From assembly GCA_049654905.1 (NCBI GenBank), contig JBASIS010000218.1, positions 1 through 14,330 of the forward strand: a stretch of 14,330 nucleotides of DNA, in the 5' to 3' direction. Below are positions 6,031-12,202 of this stretch, piece after piece (the first letter of the stretch is position 1; each line of letters starts with the position of its first letter). The notes beneath the pieces are model-generated. The model made no database searches and was not told where the DNA came from. It saw only the letters and a list, made by a program, of their open reading frames with translations. This DNA comes from M0108 sp049654905. Lineage in GTDB: Bacteria > Pseudomonadota > Gammaproteobacteria > Chromatiales > Chromatiaceae. Position numbers and translations under genes: made by a program.

Positions 6031-7359
6031 TCAAGCCATTCCTGGAGAGTTTCGGGCTGCACTGTTGGCAACAAATAGAACTGTCCGGTTTAGTAGCACA
6101 TAAACTGTCCGCTCTGATTGGCGCGGGGGGAAGGCGCGAAGGGCGATAGCCCGAAGCGCCCCCCCGCGCGGCGCGCGTCGGACCTCCGCGACCGCCTGGA
6201 TTTTGGGCGGTATCAACCGTCCCTTCGCATCAAAGTGCACCAGGCAGCGGGGACCATGAAACAGGGCGAGCCGCCCATCGGGATAGCGGTGGACGCGCAC
6301 CTTGACCTTCACGTAGTGCCTCCGGTGACGATCCTGGGGGATCTGCAGGGCCATCCCCTCAAAGGTGACACCGTTGTCTTTGCCCACCACCCGCTCATCG
6401 GTCTCGCACAGGAAGTCATCCAGGTCGCCACCGATCCAGGGCACGCAGGCCGAACCCTCCGCCAGCGCCGGCGGCATGAACTGGGCGTTGAAGGCCGGCC
6501 GGTAGATCTCCTCCAAGTAGCCGTTGGCGCCCTGCCGCTCCGTGATGCCGGCGCGGGTGAGTTCCTGCACCAGCCGCCCTGGGTGGGTGCGGAACCTGCG
6601 CGCCGAGCGCCCCCGCGCCTCCGGGGAGTAGGCCGCGATCATCTCGATCCCCAGTCGCGCCATCGCCTTGCCGAACGGGGTGGGGTTGCGCTTGTCGACC
6701 TGGCCCCCCGCTTCGGGGGTGTGCCAGTCATGGCTGCCCCGGTCCGTGTAGCGCGCAGCGAACCGGCCGCGCCGCTCGATCACGTCCCGTACCCCGAGCA
6801 GGCTGGAGGCCGTGCCTGCTTCTGCTACGAAGCGTATGGCGTCGTGTTCGTGGGTGGCGTCATCCATCGTGATCACCCGGTCCCACTTCACGCCAGGCAC
6901 CCACGCGTGGGTGCTCGCGTCCTGGTGCAACAGCATCCCCGGCCACGCCGCTCGCTCCCGGCGCTGGCGATGCTTGCCGCGCGCGGACGCCTTCTGGACC
7001 TCGCCGGCCGCTTGCAGCCGCTCCTTGACCCAGGTGTAGCGGCGTGTGCCGCCCTCCTTGCGGTACCAGGCGTGGCAGTGTTTGACGTTCCAGCCCGGGT
7101 GCCGGCCTCGGTACCGATCCACCAGCGCCATCACTTCGTCCACCCGCGCCTTGCGCGGCGAGACCTGCTCCAACCGCTTGTCGATCAGCCCTGGCAGGCC
7201 CTCGTCCTCGTAGCGGTCCACAGACCGACGGAACGTCCGCTCGCATACCCCCAGTAGCCGTGCTGCCTCTTCCTGCCGCAGCCGACCTCCCTGCCAGCCC
7301 GCATACGCCTCTGCAAATCGCATCTTCCGGATCTCCTGTAGCAGTTCTGTTCGGTTCAT
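6031..7359 (-). CDS. ISNCY-family DDE transposase, probably catalytically dead
   Basis: A 442-residue frame with a strong Shine-Dalgarno (GAGGAGG a few bases before the ATG at 7359). Residues 1-60 form a helix-turn-helix ('RQEEAARLLGVCERTFRRSV') and 60-120 a second helical domain ('GWNVKHCHAWYRKEGG'). The integrase-like core has first Asp D147 in 'LLHQDAST' and second Asp D206 in 'YTDRGSH'. Relatives, from memory, have 'ARGRSER.F' supplying the catalytic Glu; here residues 249-255 read 'RGRSARR', with Ala at 253. Nearby 'RTHPGRL' replaces the usual 'RT(H/W)QGRL'. The last roughly 12 residues are encoded outside the IS boundary and the stop at 6031-6033 is host DNA. The protein has probably lost activity but is otherwise full length. 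Confidence 0.85.
   Translation of the reverse strand: MNRTELLQEIRKMRFAEAYAGWQGGRLRQEEAARLLGVCERTFRRSVDRYEDEGLPGLIDKRLEQVSPRKARVDEVMALVDRYRGRHPGWNVKHCHAWYRKEGGTRRYTWVKERLQAAGEVQKASARGKHRQRRERAAWPGMLLHQDASTHAWVPGVKWDRVITMDDATHEHDAIRFVAEAGTASSLLGVRDVIERRGRFAARYTDRGSHDWHTPEAGGQVDKRNPTPFGKAMARLGIEMIAAYSPEARGRSARRFRTHPGRLVQELTRAGITERQGANGYLEEIYRPAFNAQFMPPALAEGSACVPWIGGDLDDFLCETDERVVGKDNGVTFEGMALQIPQDRHRRHYVKVKVRVHRYPDGRLALFHGPRCLVHFDAKGRLIPPKIQAVAEVRRAPRGGALRAIALRAFPPRQSERTVYVLLNRTVLFVANSAARNSPGMA
6063..6111. repeat. Left terminal inverted repeat of the IS, with two TGTCCG iterons
   Basis: The outer unit ends in CTGTCCGG (6081-6088) and the inner unit in CTGTCCG (6105-6111), 24 bp apart, each preceded by a related stretch (CAAATAGAA and CACATAAA). 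This arm also encodes the last in-element codons of the transposase. Confidence 0.7.
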
Positions 7360-7386
7360 CTCGTACCTCCTCGGATACGAAATAAA

Positions 7387-7435
7387 CCGGACACCTCACG
7401 TGCTACAACACCGGACAGACTATCTGCTCTCTACA
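7387..7435. repeat. Right terminal inverted repeat of the IS, with two CGGACA iterons
   Basis: CCGGACA occurs at 7387-7393 and 7411-7417, again 24 bp apart, mirroring the left end. It lies upstream of the transposase start, so it probably also contains or overlaps the transposase promoter. Confidence 0.7.
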
Positions 7436-7475
7436 GGATAGGGGCCCCACCTTTATTGGCCGGCAATACCGGGTG

Positions 7476-7827
7476 ATGTCCAACAACAGCCAACCGCATT
7501 GGAGAAAGAGCGGGTCCAAAGCCATCGAGCGATTCGACATTCGCGTGCCCGCCAACGCCAAACAGATACTAATGCAGGCGACGAACATCAGTGGCAGCAC
7601 ACTGATGTAGCCTCGTCCTGAACGCCGCCCTGGACAAGGCGCGGGAAATCTTGCGCAGCCATCAGCACTTCATGCTAAACGCCGAGGAATGGCGCCGGTT
7701 CACCGCTACGCTGGGTAACCCCCCCGAGCTGGATTACGTTCTGCAAGTCGCCTGGCGTGATTACCAGGATGCGTGGCTGGACAGTTATGCAAGCCAAGCT
7801 CTGCGCACTCACCTGGCACGGGTTTAA
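7476..7827 (+). pseudogene. DUF1778/TacA-type antitoxin, broken by a frameshift
   Basis: From the ATG at 7476 the frame reads a ribbon-helix-helix N-terminus ('ERFDIRVPANAKQILMQATNISGSTL') and stops at TAG 7608-7610. In the +1 frame from 7609 the family continues: 'SLVLNAALDKAREILRSH', 'FMLNAEEWRRFTATLGNPPELD', ending at TAA 7825-7827. In DUF1778 antitoxins these two halves are one ~95-residue protein (RHH DNA-binding domain plus a toxin-wrapping C-terminus that blocks a GNAT acetyltransferase toxin). About one extra base near 7605-7608 explains the break. The tail after 'NPPELD' is longer than usual and may be read-through. No GNAT toxin is visible downstream, so this is an orphan remnant. 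The IS ends about 40 bp upstream. Confidence 0.8.
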
Positions 7828-7900
7828 CGGCAAGGTGCTGACGTGGTGCATTTTCTCTTTAACGTCTGATTTCGGATTCAACCGGTTCTCGTCGGATAAC

Positions 7901-7939
7901 AAAAAACCCAGCATTGACATGAGTCTGCTGGGTTTTTTT
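7901..7939. terminator. Strong bidirectional Rho-independent terminator
   Basis: AAAAAACCCAGCA (7901-7913) pairs perfectly with TGCTGGGTTTTTT (7926-7938) around a 12-base loop, and a seventh T follows. It has an A-run before and a T-run after a GC stem, so it can stop transcription from both directions. On the plus strand it ends whatever transcribes the antitoxin remnant; on the minus strand it protects against transcription from the right. Confidence 0.9.
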
Positions 7940-8007
7940 GTCCTCAGCCATCCCTGAGTGTTTCCACGGATAGTCAACTTTACGAATCCATTCCACCATT
8001 TAAGCGT

Positions 8008-8057
8008 GCCGAAACTTCGGCTACTACAAAAGGTTTTCATCACCCCGGCGCAGCCGG
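8008..8057. repeat. Two short inverted repeats in the leader of the Crp-like gene
   Basis: GCCGAA-AC-TTCGGC (8008-8021) and CCGGC-GCA-GCCGG (8045-8057) lie 100 and 64 bases before the Crp-like start. Apart from these and the terminator, 7828-8120 holds nothing I can identify. They might be operators or leader hairpins; I cannot point to a convincing promoter nearby. Confidence 0.25.
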
Positions 8058-8120
8058 TACCAGACGTTTTGAATGGTAATCTGCCCAGTAACCCGGCAGT
8101 AAAAAAGGGAGGCAAACCCG

Positions 8121-8843
8121 ATGGCCACAGAAATATCTGATGCGCATAGCCCGCAGCAAAATCACCTTCTGGCGGCCTTGCCCATAGAGGTTCAGCAGCG
8201 CATTTTCCCCCTACTCGAATTGGCCCCCATGCCCCTGGGCCGTGTTCTGCAAGAGTCCGGGGCTGTCGCGCGGCACGTCTATTTTCCGACGGATGCCATC
8301 GTCTCCTTGCTTTATTTAACGACAAATGGCGCTTCTGCGGAGATCGCCGTGGTGGGATACGAGGGCATGATCGGCATGGCCCTCTTCACGGGCGGCCAAT
8401 CCACTACCTGCCGCGCCGTCGTCCAAAGCGCCGGTTTCGCCTACCGGCTCCCAGGGAAGCGCTTCAAGGATGAAGTTAACCACTACGGCAGCCTGTTGGT
8501 GCTCTTGCTGCGTTACACCCAGGCCTTGATTACCCAAGTAGCCCAAACAGCGGTTTGCAACCGCCATCACTCCATCGATCAACAATTGTGCCGCTGGCTT
8601 TTGCTGTCCCTTGACCGCCTCCCTGGCAACCAGTTGATCATGACCCAGGAGCTGATCGCCAACATGCTCGGCGTGCGTCGCGAAGGGGTCACGGAAGCCG
8701 CAGGCCGCTTGCAGAAGCAGGACGTGATCGAATACCACCGGGGCCACATCACGGTTCTGGACCGGCCGAAACTCGAAGCATTGTGCTGCGAGTGTTACGC
8801 AGTCGATAAGCGGGAATCGGTTCGGCTCCTATCCCCTGGCTGA
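8121..8843 (+). CDS. Crp/Fnr-family transcriptional regulator
   Basis: A 240-residue protein with an excellent Shine-Dalgarno (GGGAGG at 8107-8112, 8 bases before the ATG). The N-terminal cNMP-binding-like beta-roll is about 22-120 ('HVYFPTDAIVSLLY', 'AEIAVVGYEGMIGMALF', 'CRAVVQSAGFAYRL'). A dimerisation helix (about 121-148) and a Crp-type winged helix (about 150-225) follow, with the HTH 'MTQELIANMLGVRREGVTEAAGRLQ'. The phosphate-binding cassette lacks the canonical Gly-Glu of cAMP receptors, so the ligand, if any, is probably not cAMP. No FNR-like N-terminal cysteine cluster is present; three cysteines do sit near the C-terminus (C222, C223, C225). The next gene on the strand encodes a STAS protein 159 bp away. 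Targets are unknown. Confidence 0.92.
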   Translation: MATEISDAHSPQQNHLLAALPIEVQQRIFPLLELAPMPLGRVLQESGAVARHVYFPTDAIVSLLYLTTNGASAEIAVVGYEGMIGMALFTGGQSTTCRAVVQSAGFAYRLPGKRFKDEVNHYGSLLVLLLRYTQALITQVAQTAVCNRHHSIDQQLCRWLLLSLDRLPGNQLIMTQELIANMLGVRREGVTEAAGRLQKQDVIEYHRGHITVLDRPKLEALCCECYAVDKRESVRLLSPG

Positions 8844-8904
8844 TGGCCTAATCGTCACGCGCCTATCCGCGCCGGGCAGCGAGTTAATTGCGATATCACG
8901 AGAT

Positions 8905-8928
8905 GCGGTTGATGAATCGATCAATCGC
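8905..8928. promoter_or_regulatory. Palindromic site between the Crp-like and STAS genes
   Basis: GCGGTTGAT (8905-8913) and ATCAATCGC (8920-8928) are inverted copies around GAATCG, with one G-T mismatch (a wobble pair in RNA). The inner half-sites TTGAT/ATCAA are those of Fnr/FixK operators, but the spacer is 6 where Fnr sites have 4. It could be an operator for the Crp-like protein encoded just upstream, or the hairpin of a weak terminator, since ATTTTC follows two bases later. Confidence 0.4.
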
Positions 8929-8945
8929 GGATTTTCAGGCTTCCT

Positions 8946-8964
8946 TCTTTGCTCTGGGCAAAGA
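8946..8964. repeat. 7-bp perfect inverted repeat upstream of the STAS gene
   Basis: TCTTTGC (8946-8952) and GCAAAGA (8958-8964) are exact inverted copies around a 5-base loop, ending 38 bases before the STAS start. With the preceding palindrome it makes a two-element leader. The role is unknown. Confidence 0.35.
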
Positions 8965-9002
8965 TTGGAATGCCCCAAATACCACACGAGGAGAAATTGG
9001 AT

Positions 9003-9629
9003 ATGAAACAATTGGCTTTGCCACCTTTACAGCGCGCCCCCCGGGGCAATTGGCGCCAAGCGGTGACCGTCGGGCTGGGATATGGCCGCGATGAATGGAA
9101 GTCGGGGCCATGGCGCGACTCTGCTTGGGAGTCAACGGCCCTGGCGGCGGACCTTGACTATGACATCCAGGAGGGAGTCTTGTATATCCGCATCCGGGGT
9201 CCGCTTGACCTACGCTGCATCTTTCAGCTCATCGCCATCGGAAAAACAGCCGATGAGGGCATTACTAGCTGTGTGCTCGATCTTACAGGAGTAAACAAAG
9301 TCTTTGACTCTGGCGTCGCGGCTTTGATCTTGCTTGCCAGGGAGTTGACGGAACGAGGTATTGGCCGCATCCATATCCAGGAGCCTGATCTAAATCGTAC
9401 GGCGCTATCCCCCTATATAACGGGGTCAATCCCTTCGTTCTTACGCAAGGCCTGCGTTCGGTCATCCCCGGGAATTTTCGACACCGATCCTATGGTGATG
9501 CCAATCGAGGTGAAGACAAAAAATCCCTGGAACATGAGTGACACCATCCAGCCGGGGAATAGCGGGGGTCAGGGCAGCTCCGTCAGGAGTTGCCGCAGGT
9601 CGGCAGGGTCGACCGGCTTGACCAAATGA
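9003..9629 (+). CDS. STAS-domain protein (anti-anti-sigma-factor-like) with unusual N- and C-terminal extensions
   Basis: I chose the ATG at 9003 because GAGGAG (8988-8993) sits 9 bases upstream; an ATG-less upstream extension to 8949 lacks a site. The product is 208 residues. The STAS domain is about 51-145: 'LDYDIQEGVLYIRIRGPLD', 'SCVLDLTGVNKVFDSGVAALILLARELTERG', 'RIHIQ'. S103 in 'FDSG' sits where SpoIIAA/RsbV proteins are phosphorylated, so regulation by a kinase and a SpoIIE phosphatase is plausible (inference). The first 50 residues are basic and aromatic and unlike simple SpoIIAA proteins. The last ~60 residues lack a recognisable fold, and the final 20 are encoded by the strand opposite the end of the hybrid kinase gene, suggesting a lost stop. 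No RsbW-type kinase is adjacent. Confidence 0.8.
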   Translation: MKQLALPPLQRAPRGNWRQAVTVGLGYGRDEWKSGPWRDSAWESTALAADLDYDIQEGVLYIRIRGPLDLRCIFQLIAIGKTADEGITSCVLDLTGVNKVFDSGVAALILLARELTERGIGRIHIQEPDLNRTALSPYITGSIPSFLRKACVRSSPGIFDTDPMVMPIEVKTKNPWNMSDTIQPGNSGGQGSSVRSCRRSAGSTGLTK

Positions 9630-12202
9630 CCATCGAACCCGGTCTCGCGGGACCGGCGGTGGGCGCCATCCTGTCCCCGCCCGGTCAAGGCGATGATACG
9701 CATGTCTTTTCCCCAGGGTTGGTCGCGAATGCGCCGGCAGACGCCATAGCCGTCGAGCCTCGGCAGACCGATATCGAGCAGGACCAGATGGGGTCGAAAA
9801 CACTCGGCGATCTCGATCGCCTCCTGGCCATCGCGCGCCTTGGCCACGGCATAGCCGGTCAGTTCGAGCAACATGGCCAGGGATTCGAGGACGTCCGCAT
9901 TGTCATCCACCACCAGGATGCGGGCCGCCCCAAAGGGTATCGAGGCGTCCCGCTCTTCGGCGACCCGTACCGGCCCGGCGGGGGGGGCGGCCAGGGTTGG
10001 CAGACGCACGGTAAACTCGGTGCCCTGGCCCGGGCCCGGGCTCCTTACCTCAATGTGTCCGCCATGTAGCTCGACCAGCCCCCGCGCTAGGGCGAGCCCG
10101 ATCCCTAACCCACCCTGGGATTGCCCCGAGTCGGCATCGAGCTGAAAAAACATCTCGAATACCCGGGGTAGGTGCTCCGCCGCGATGCCGATGCCGGTGT
10201 CGGCGACCGTCACGACCGCTGCTGCTCCGTCACACCTGGCGTCGAGGTGGATCGTCCCCCCCCGTCCGGTGTACTTGCAGGCATTGTTGAGGAGATTCAG
10301 AAATACTTGTGCCAGACGCACCGGATCCGCATCGAGAGCGATGGGAGCCGAGGGCATGGTTACCCGGAGGGTGAGGCCCGCCTGCTCGGCCTGGGGGCGG
10401 AAGATGGCCAATACCTGCTCCAAGAGCACCCCCAGTTCCACCCGTTCGCGTTGCAACCGAAGCTGCCCCCGCGTGATGCGATTCGCCTCCAGGAGGTCAT
10501 CAATGAGCCGCACCATGTGCCGGATCTGGCGGTCAATGATGTTGTGAGCCGCCTGCAGCGCCGGATCGGACGGGGCCCGCAGCCGCAAGATCTCCGCCGC
10601 GTGACGGATGGGGGCGAGGGGGTTGCGTAACTCGTGGGCGAGTGTCGCCAGGAATTCGGTCTTGCGCTGGTCAGACTCTCGTAACCTTTCCTCGGCCTGC
10701 TTGACATTCTGGATGTCAGTGGTCGTGCCAATCCACTTGACGATGGATCCCGCTTCATCCCGCACCGGCTCGGCACGGCTCAAATGCCAGCGCATCGTGC
10801 CGTCCGCCATGTGTACCCGATGCTCGCACGCATAGGAATTCCCGCTGGCAATCGCAGCCTGCCAAGCCTCCAGGGTACGCTGGGTATCTTCTGAGTGTAT
10901 TAGGGGTAACCAACTCACCAGGCCCTCGGGGGTCTGGTTCACGGCGGCATAGGCCGCGAAACGGATGTTGTTGCGATAGTTCACGTTGCCATCGGGGTCG
11001 GCCGTCCATACCAACTGCGGCATGGCGTCGGCGAGTTGGCGGAAGCTCGCCTCGCTGGCGCGCAGGGCCTCTTCGGCCCGTTTGCGCTCGGTGATGTCCT
11101 CCCCGGAGCTGAGGGTGCCGATGATCAGGCCGGTGTTATCGGTGAGATTGGCGTTGTGCCAGGCGATCAGGCGCTGCTGCCCATCACGGCACTGGATCGG
11201 GTTTTCGAGGTACTCGGCGGCCACCAGCTCACCGGCCATGATTTTACGGAAAATCGGGTAGATCTCGTCCATCCCCGCCGGTTGCGGGAGGCAGTTTTCG
11301 AACCAGTTGAGCCCCAGCAGCTCCGGCTCGCTGTAACCCAGGGTTTCGCGACCCTTACGATTAACCATGCTGATCCGCCCCTCGGCATCCAAGGCCACGA
11401 TGATGCTCTGTACCGTGTCGAGGTAGTGGCGTTTGAGTTGGACTTGGTGGCGCAACGCCTCTTCTACCTGTTTGCGCTTGGAGATGTCGACAAAGGCGGC
11501 GACACCCCCGTAGGGGCGACCCTCGGCATCACGCAAGGGGGTGGCGTTGCCAAAGAGAGTGCGGACCCCGCCGTCAGCGAGCACGATCTCCATCTCGAAA
11601 TCCCGTACCTCGAGCCCCCGGGCCGCCTGCTGCACCGGCAACTCCTCGCCAGGCAAGTCGCGCCCGTCGCGTTGGACCTTAAAGTGGGTGGGCCGCTCCC
11701 CGCCCTGAGCGGTCAGGGACGCCTCCGCGCCACTGGGCAGGCACAGCCAGTCGTCGGCGGTCCGGTTGCCGGAGATATGCCGGCAATCGGCGTCGTGGGC
11801 GATCCATACCGCCGCTGGCACGGCGAGCAAGACCGCCTCCAGTTCCGCCGCGCGCCGGTCGGCGAGGCGGCGCGCTTGAACCAGCTCCCCGACAACCTGC
11901 CGACGGTTACTGATGTCCGACTCCCAACCGACCCTGCGCACCACAGGCCCAGAGGGATTGCCAGGACCCGTGCCAGGGTCCAGTATTCCTTTACCTGAGC
12001 CAGGTTCGCAGCGTTCGCTGTGCACGGCGGGTGTCACGTCGGTTCTCTTGAGCGGGGTAATTTCAGTGATGAAACCCTCAAGGGCCGCCCCTTCATGGGG
12101 CACGGCGCTCTTCGGTAACATGCCGCCCGCACCGGGTTGCGCTAGCCTCGGGTCGCTGTCAGCCACTCTGCCGTGGTTCGCTTTTTCTGATTTGCGCTTC
12201 AT
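9569..12202 (-). CDS. Soluble hybrid histidine kinase: PAS repeats, HisKA, HATPase and receiver
   Basis: An 877-residue protein without membrane helices. The start at 12202 has a GAGG 6 bases upstream. PAS/PAC units lie at about 118-248 (ending 'AAFVDISKRKQVEEAL'), 255-380 ('IIVALDAEGRISMVNRKG' to 'GEDITERKRAEEAL') and 383-507 (ending 'IGTTTDIQNVKQAEERL'). HisKA has H523 in 'LAHELRNPLAPI'. The HATPase has the N-box 'NLLNNACKYT' (N640), 'DTGIGI' at 668-673 and 'GGLGIGLAL' near 697-704. The receiver (about 760-875) has D766/D767, phosphoacceptor D810 in 'LVLLDIGLPRLDG', T840 and K862. Signal sensing is probably cytoplasmic. Residues 1-115 look odd: two stretches resemble only the tails of PAC motifs. 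It diverges from the FixL-like gene and converges on the STAS gene, overlapping it by 61 bp. Confidence 0.93.
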   Translation of the reverse strand: MKRKSEKANHGRVADSDPRLAQPGAGGMLPKSAVPHEGAALEGFITEITPLKRTDVTPAVHSERCEPGSGKGILDPGTGPGNPSGPVVRRVGWESDISNRRQVVGELVQARRLADRRAAELEAVLLAVPAAVWIAHDADCRHISGNRTADDWLCLPSGAEASLTAQGGERPTHFKVQRDGRDLPGEELPVQQAARGLEVRDFEMEIVLADGGVRTLFGNATPLRDAEGRPYGGVAAFVDISKRKQVEEALRHQVQLKRHYLDTVQSIIVALDAEGRISMVNRKGRETLGYSEPELLGLNWFENCLPQPAGMDEIYPIFRKIMAGELVAAEYLENPIQCRDGQQRLIAWHNANLTDNTGLIIGTLSSGEDITERKRAEEALRASEASFRQLADAMPQLVWTADPDGNVNYRNNIRFAAYAAVNQTPEGLVSWLPLIHSEDTQRTLEAWQAAIASGNSYACEHRVHMADGTMRWHLSRAEPVRDEAGSIVKWIGTTTDIQNVKQAEERLRESDQRKTEFLATLAHELRNPLAPIRHAAEILRLRAPSDPALQAAHNIIDRQIRHMVRLIDDLLEANRITRGQLRLQRERVELGVLLEQVLAIFRPQAEQAGLTLRVTMPSAPIALDADPVRLAQVFLNLLNNACKYTGRGGTIHLDARCDGAAAVVTVADTGIGIAAEHLPRVFEMFFQLDADSGQSQGGLGIGLALARGLVELHGGHIEVRSPGPGQGTEFTVRLPTLAAPPAGPVRVAEERDASIPFGAARILVVDDNADVLESLAMLLELTGYAVAKARDGQEAIEIAECFRPHLVLLDIGLPRLDGYGVCRRIRDQPWGKDMRIIALTGRGQDGAHRRSRETGFDGHLVKPVDPADLRQLLTELP

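Larger units (their letters stand above)
6063..7435 (-). mobile_element. ISNCY-like insertion sequence, about 1.37 kb
   Basis: The element is delimited by imperfect inverted ends starting TGT at 6063 and finishing ACA at 7435. Strong inner similarity begins at 6081 and, on the other side, ends at 7418: CTGTCCGGT then GTAGCAC (6093-6099) on the left mirrors GTGCTAC (7400-7406) and ACCGGACAG on the right. Each end carries two TGTCCG units 24 bp apart (6082 and 6106; mirrored with ends at 7417 and 7393), as expected for transposase-binding repeats. The exact outer boundary is uncertain by about 18 bp, because the outer ~18 bases match less well. I see no target-site duplication. It contains one transposase gene on the minus strand. 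Confidence 0.8.

Noticed and set aside
6118..7257. 379-codon open frame on the plus strand within the IS
   Set aside because: It is antisense to the transposase, whose domains and Shine-Dalgarno are clear. The Arg/His/Pro-rich product is a shadow.
6040..7460. Target-site duplication flanking the IS
   Set aside because: I compared flanks at both possible boundary pairs (6063/7435 and 6081/7418) and saw no convincing direct repeat. It may be absent, decayed, or the boundaries slightly off.
7757..8140. Two short plus-strand frames (7757-7957 and 7958-8140)
   Set aside because: The first is translated through the terminator stem and the second through the leader of the Crp-like gene. Neither has a ribosome binding site or domain.
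7675..8325. 216-codon minus-strand frame
   Set aside because: It crosses the strong terminator at 7901-7939 and overlaps both the antitoxin remnant and the Crp-like gene. Its product is not protein-like.
8905..8928. Canonical Fnr or Crp binding site
   Set aside because: The half-sites are TTGAT/ATCAA but the spacer is 6, where Fnr sites have 4, and the TGTGA/TCACA half-sites of Crp are absent. I kept it only as a palindrome of unknown role.
11036..11998. 320-codon plus-strand frame
   Set aside because: It is antisense to the PAS region of the hybrid kinase and shows no independent evidence.
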